64,000 nucleotides of DNA. It comes from Camphora micrantha. Lineage: Eukaryota; Streptophyta; Magnoliopsida; Laurales; Lauraceae. The stretch spans positions 20,316,570 to 20,380,569 of the forward strand of contig QPKB01000004.1 in assembly GCA_003546025.1 (NCBI GenBank), in the 5' to 3' direction. The notes under the pieces were generated by a model, which saw nothing but the letters and a program-made list of their open reading frames with translations, had not been told where the DNA came from and ran no database searches. A program made the position numbers and the translations under genes. Of the stretch, positions 62,001 to 64,000 are shown piece after piece. How positions within the stretch are numbered: position 1 is the first letter of the stretch; every line of letters starts with the position of its first letter.

Positions 62001-62138
62001 CCCAATTGAAATTCCGCCACCTCACTACATAAATCCCATGAAAAGGGTACTAAAACCATGTCCATTTTGCAGTTTGAGCCAGCTCCCAGGAGAGGAGAGC
62101 CTGACGTAACCCGTAGAACGCCCGATTATTTCCTATAA
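50006..62138 (+). CDS. PP2Ac: Protein phosphatase 2A catalytic subunit (PP2A-3/PP2A-4 subfamily)
   Basis: Serine/threonine phosphatase catalytic subunit that works with A and B subunits in the PP2A holoenzyme. Eleven exons: 50006-50098, 51754-51810, 51948-52031, 53353-53424, 56791-56862, 57122-57162, 58942-59008, 60533-60724, 60804-60893, 60983-61090, 62073-62138. They sum to 942 bases, 313 aa plus stop, the length of plant PP2A-3/-4. All introns are GT-AG and exon phases agree. Metal and catalytic residues are in place: D61 and H63 (GDIHG), D89 (GDYVDRG), N121 and H122 (RGNHE), H171 (CLHGG) and H245 (RAHQ). The C-terminus TPDYFL keeps the Leu that is carboxymethylated and the conserved Tyr. 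The N-terminus (MSAVSIASNSHGNLDEEISQ) is the variable part. The 12-kb span comes from transposon-filled introns 3, 4, 6 and 7. Confidence 0.97.
50099..51753. other. PP2A intron 1
   Basis: A 1.65-kb intron with T-rich stretches near the donor and no recognisable gene or defined transposon. The start is typical of a leader-proximal intron in a housekeeping gene. Confidence 0.7.
52905..52950 (-). mobile_element. RTE-type LINE stub in PP2A intron 3
   Basis: Minus-strand AGTTGGGATAAGGCTTTGAT, then AATGATGATGAC, is only the last ~45 bases of the RTE end. ATTATCTCC(C/T)AG occurs on both sides (from 52892 and again from 52947), which looks like its target-site duplication. Confidence 0.65.
53005..53133 (+). 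mobile_element. tRNA-derived SINE or retroposed tRNA 3' half in PP2A intron 3
   Basis: The 93-bp insert 53023-53115 contains GCTGGTTCGAATCCAGC, a perfect tRNA T-arm (5-bp stem, TTCGAAT loop) that carries an RNA polymerase III B box, and ends in an A-rich tail. An 18-bp direct repeat, AAGCTTATTGAGATTAGA, flanks it at 53005-53022 and 53116-53133, which is the mark of LINE-driven retroposition. No A box is present, so it is 5'-truncated. Confidence 0.85.
54157..54181. repeat. (CT)n microsatellite in PP2A intron 4
   Basis: A CT run of about 25 bases. Confidence 0.9.
54667..56032. mobile_element. Palindromic foldback element in PP2A intron 4
   Basis: The left end TTGAACATCCAAGACCAAGC, continuing ATATCCTTAGGGCACGTTTG and GGCTGGTTTTCC, is matched by the inverse complement of 55940-56032. 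The arms also match farther in: TGTACATATCTTGTAAGGGC pairs with 55850-55870, and GGCAATACCACTGC with AAGAAAAATCTTCC pairs with 54965-55030. The loop between the inner arms is only about 20 bases. The element is therefore a large hairpin-forming palindrome whose right arm was split by a 716-bp hAT-like insertion (55061-55776). No clear target duplication flanks the outer ends. Confidence 0.75.
55061..55776. mobile_element. 716-bp hAT-like element nested in the foldback
   Basis: The ends are near-perfect inverted repeats: CTAAGAAGCACGGACAC at the left and CTAGGAAGCACGGACAC as the inverse of the right end. An 8-bp direct repeat, GATCAATC, flanks it at 55053-55060 and 55777-55784, as for hAT transposons. 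Subterminal regions are packed with GGACACG and CGTGTCC units, including CCGACACGTGTCGG palindromes, likely transposase-binding repeats. The AT-rich middle encodes nothing recognisable, so the element is non-autonomous. Confidence 0.85.
57335..57412 (+). mobile_element. RTE-type LINE 3' stub in PP2A intron 6
   Basis: GATAGGTCGAAATGGAGAAT, then GTAGCCGACCCCAACATAGT, then GGGACAAGGCTTTG and a GAT repeat tail. It is the best-preserved short copy of the family end in the window. Confidence 0.8.
59336..60165. repeat. Tandem array of ~75-bp units in PP2A intron 7
   Basis: Six or seven imperfect units each contain a TGTTTG(T/A)TTGCATG segment, GAATTGAATTCCTAGGAATTC and AACCCACTTTA, then AATTCCTTATCTTGAA. 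The units start near 59336, 59412, 59486, 59555, 59903, 59984 and 60091. A 246-bp L1 fragment interrupts the array. The spacing and shared text look like a minisatellite that grew from a MITE-like sequence. Confidence 0.75.
59625..59870 (+). mobile_element. 5'-truncated L1-type insertion with target duplication
   Basis: A 246-bp insert ends in a poly(A) run (59859-59870) after an L1-like 3' UTR (TGTACTGTTTGTCTTTATTC). CATGAATTCCTTA occurs at 59612-59624 and again at 59871-59883. Deleting the insert and one copy of the repeat restores a normal unit of the surrounding tandem array (CCTTATCTT), so the empty site can be read directly. Confidence 0.85.
61536..61560. repeat. (CT)n microsatellite in PP2A intron 10
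   Basis: A CT run of about 25 bases; the intron otherwise holds nothing recognisable. Confidence 0.9.
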
Positions 62139-62752
62139 AGTGACTGGAAGAGGAGTTGCTGATTTTCTGGCAGCAAAAGTGCATACTTTCTGGCTGAGGA
62201 TGGGAGTGCAGATAATATGGTTATTATCATATTAACATTTTTATAGTTTCAGGCTGCTGTTGCTTGGGGTAAATGCATTTGAAATGAGCATTCAAGGCTC
62301 CCTTACTTGTTTATGCTTGGAACTGCACTGATCTCCTCAGGAAGTGGTGGAAGAGCAGATGACGCTGTTGCAGCTTGTATCATTTCCAAGAAACATGTGG
62401 TATTTTTTTTTTTAATCCTTTTGATTTTCATTTTTTTTTTTTTTACCTTTTTTTTTTGTTTCCTTTTGTTTTTGGGGTTATGTAGAGAGAAGGGATTCTA
62501 TTTTGAGAGGTGTTCTTACGTAGTTATCATTTAACTTCTTTTATTGTTGTTGTTGGTTAGGGTGTTTTGAAACTCTTCCCCACTCTTGAGTTTGGGTGAA
62601 TGCTATGTACTCAAGTCTCTTGAGGGGAGACGGTTTCATGTTTGGAAATTCACTGCATTGTGATTGAGAGATTTCAATCAAATCAAATGCCATGCGCTAA
62701 ACGCTAATAACATTATTAGTACTCTCAAATCATTCACTTAATTAATTTGGTT

Positions 62753-62803
<51 letters not shown>

Positions 62804-64000
62804 ATGTAATCATATATAGGGGTCAAGGCCAGACCTAGGCCTGGAGTTAATTGTCCAACCAAAAGTGAATCTAGTTGGATTCAGGTTCTTTGGGTAACAG
62901 GAGGATAATCGGTGGTCTAATTGACATCTGAACCGTGACCCAAACCTGATTAGCGTGGTTTGTCTGGACCCAAACCTAGAGAGAGTTCAATGTATGGGAC
63001 CCAGGCCCACCTCATGGAACCATCCCGATTCTGAACCCAAGCCAAAGCCAAAGCCCTTGTAAATTAATATATATGTTTTATAATATACAATAGAATTTAG
63101 ATAATTAATATTAGTATATTACCATGTCTATTATTATTATTATACTCAGGAGCAGAAGTCTTCGGGTAAGAACATGACTCTGGACGCGCACCTCGATCAA
63201 AATTGTAGACCCAGACCTTAACCTGGTTGTGAATCAGCCAGTCAGGTCTTAACCGATGCTCTGATCCTTTTCGTTGGGTCCTTTGGTAACCAGATACTCA
63301 ATACTTCTGGGACCATGGTCGTCCCGTACAAATCATCATCAAGTTTCAAACAAAATTAATGTTATCCTCTTTCAATTTGAATCTATGCTGGCCTTGGATC
63401 TGTCTCAGAGCCTAACTCGAGCATGGGAGGTAGGTCGTGGTAAAATAGGAAAAACAACTGCCTAGAATTTCTTTTTGGATATATGTGAGGCATCTGATAG
63501 TTCGTATACATAGGTAGAAGTATGATTTCAGTGGATAGAATCAATCAAAGACCAACTCATTGGATTGACATGTATAACATAAGGAGTTTGCTTTTGAAAT
63601 AATCAACTCTCAATGGTGCATATCATTATAATTAGAGTGAAATTTAGATTTATTACCTTTGTTATTTCTTTTTAGGTAAAGTTTACTTTGGTACTTGGTA
63701 GGCATGTAATATATAATTAAGTTAGTTGAAGCATAGATGGATCCTACATTGGTGTTTTGTACGCAAGGTAAGTTGTATGATAAGTTTCTCCATTGATGAA
63801 AGAAGCCAACAGCAAATGTATGGCAGTGCAAGCAAAATTTGGCACAATGGTCATTTGCATCTAACCGTGTAATATGGCCAGGTTGGATCTAGACAAGTCC
63901 CATCTATGGGGTCCTGTTGCCATATTTCTTGCCCAATCATCTGCCCTTCTCTCTTTAATTCCAGATATTGTATCATGAAACCCTTCATTTACCAACAGTT
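62139..64000. other. PP2A 3' UTR and downstream DNA
   Basis: The first 400-500 bases are probably the PP2A 3' UTR. A long CT run lies at 62757-62799. From 62820 to 63280 there is CCC/GGG- and ACCCAAACC-rich text like the debris near 37.4 kb, probably an old DNA transposon. No gene is visible to the window end. Confidence 0.55.
62757..62799. repeat. (CT)n microsatellite
   Basis: About 43 bases of uninterrupted CT repeats. Confidence 0.95.

Noticed and set aside
1..64000. CRISPR arrays, bacterial operons, riboswitches or rRNA genes
   Set aside because: None seen; the repeats here are microsatellites and plant transposons, and the genes are intron-rich plant genes.

Overview
The window is nuclear DNA from a flowering plant. 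It is AT-rich, its genes have many introns joined by GT-AG sites, and the spaces are full of dead plant-type retrotransposons, small DNA transposons and long CT/GA and AT microsatellites. The heavy load of RTE-type LINE 3' ends would fit a magnoliid or another tree genome, but that is a weak inference; no marker here fixes the species.

Five protein-coding genes can be built exon by exon with closed reading frames. (1) A CLE25/CLE26-type peptide hormone precursor, + strand, 1753-3246, two exons, 92 aa. (2) A CCR4-type deadenylase, + strand, 12447-25859, eleven exons, 609 aa. (3) A GPI-anchored non-specific lipid transfer protein (LTPG), + strand, 31131-31980, three exons, 202 aa. (4) An F-box/kelch protein of the SAGL1 (At1g55270) type, - strand, 40018-43668, two exons, 437 aa. 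(5) A PP2A catalytic subunit of the PP2A-3/PP2A-4 subfamily, + strand, 50006-62138, eleven exons, 313 aa. All expected catalytic residues are present in CCR4 and PP2A.

Layout: 1-1.6 kb upstream DNA; 1.6-3.3 kb CLE gene; 3.3-12 kb transposon-derived intergenic DNA; 12-26 kb CCR4 with introns 1, 2 and 6 packed with RTE, L1 and gypsy remains; 26-31 kb intergenic with RTE tails; 31-32 kb LTPG; 32-40 kb intergenic with a clean Mutator-type MITE and an L1 fragment; 40-44 kb SAGL1-like gene; 44-50 kb intergenic with two MITE/MULE-like elements; 50-62 kb PP2A with a palindromic foldback, a nested hAT-like element, a 5'-truncated L1 and a SINE in its introns; 62-64 kb downstream DNA.

The genes do not form an operon. 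Their grouping is nevertheless notable: from memory, Arabidopsis keeps PP2A-4, an LTP and CCR4a/b together on chromosome 3, LTPG6 beside SAGL1, and CLE26 beside PP2A-5. This window therefore looks like an unfractionated version of an ancestral angiosperm block. I found no new enzyme system. The most unusual items are upstream ORFs before the CLE and CCR4 starts (the CCR4 one overlaps the main ATG), the intron placed just after the CLE peptide, and several transposon insertions whose empty sites can be read directly.
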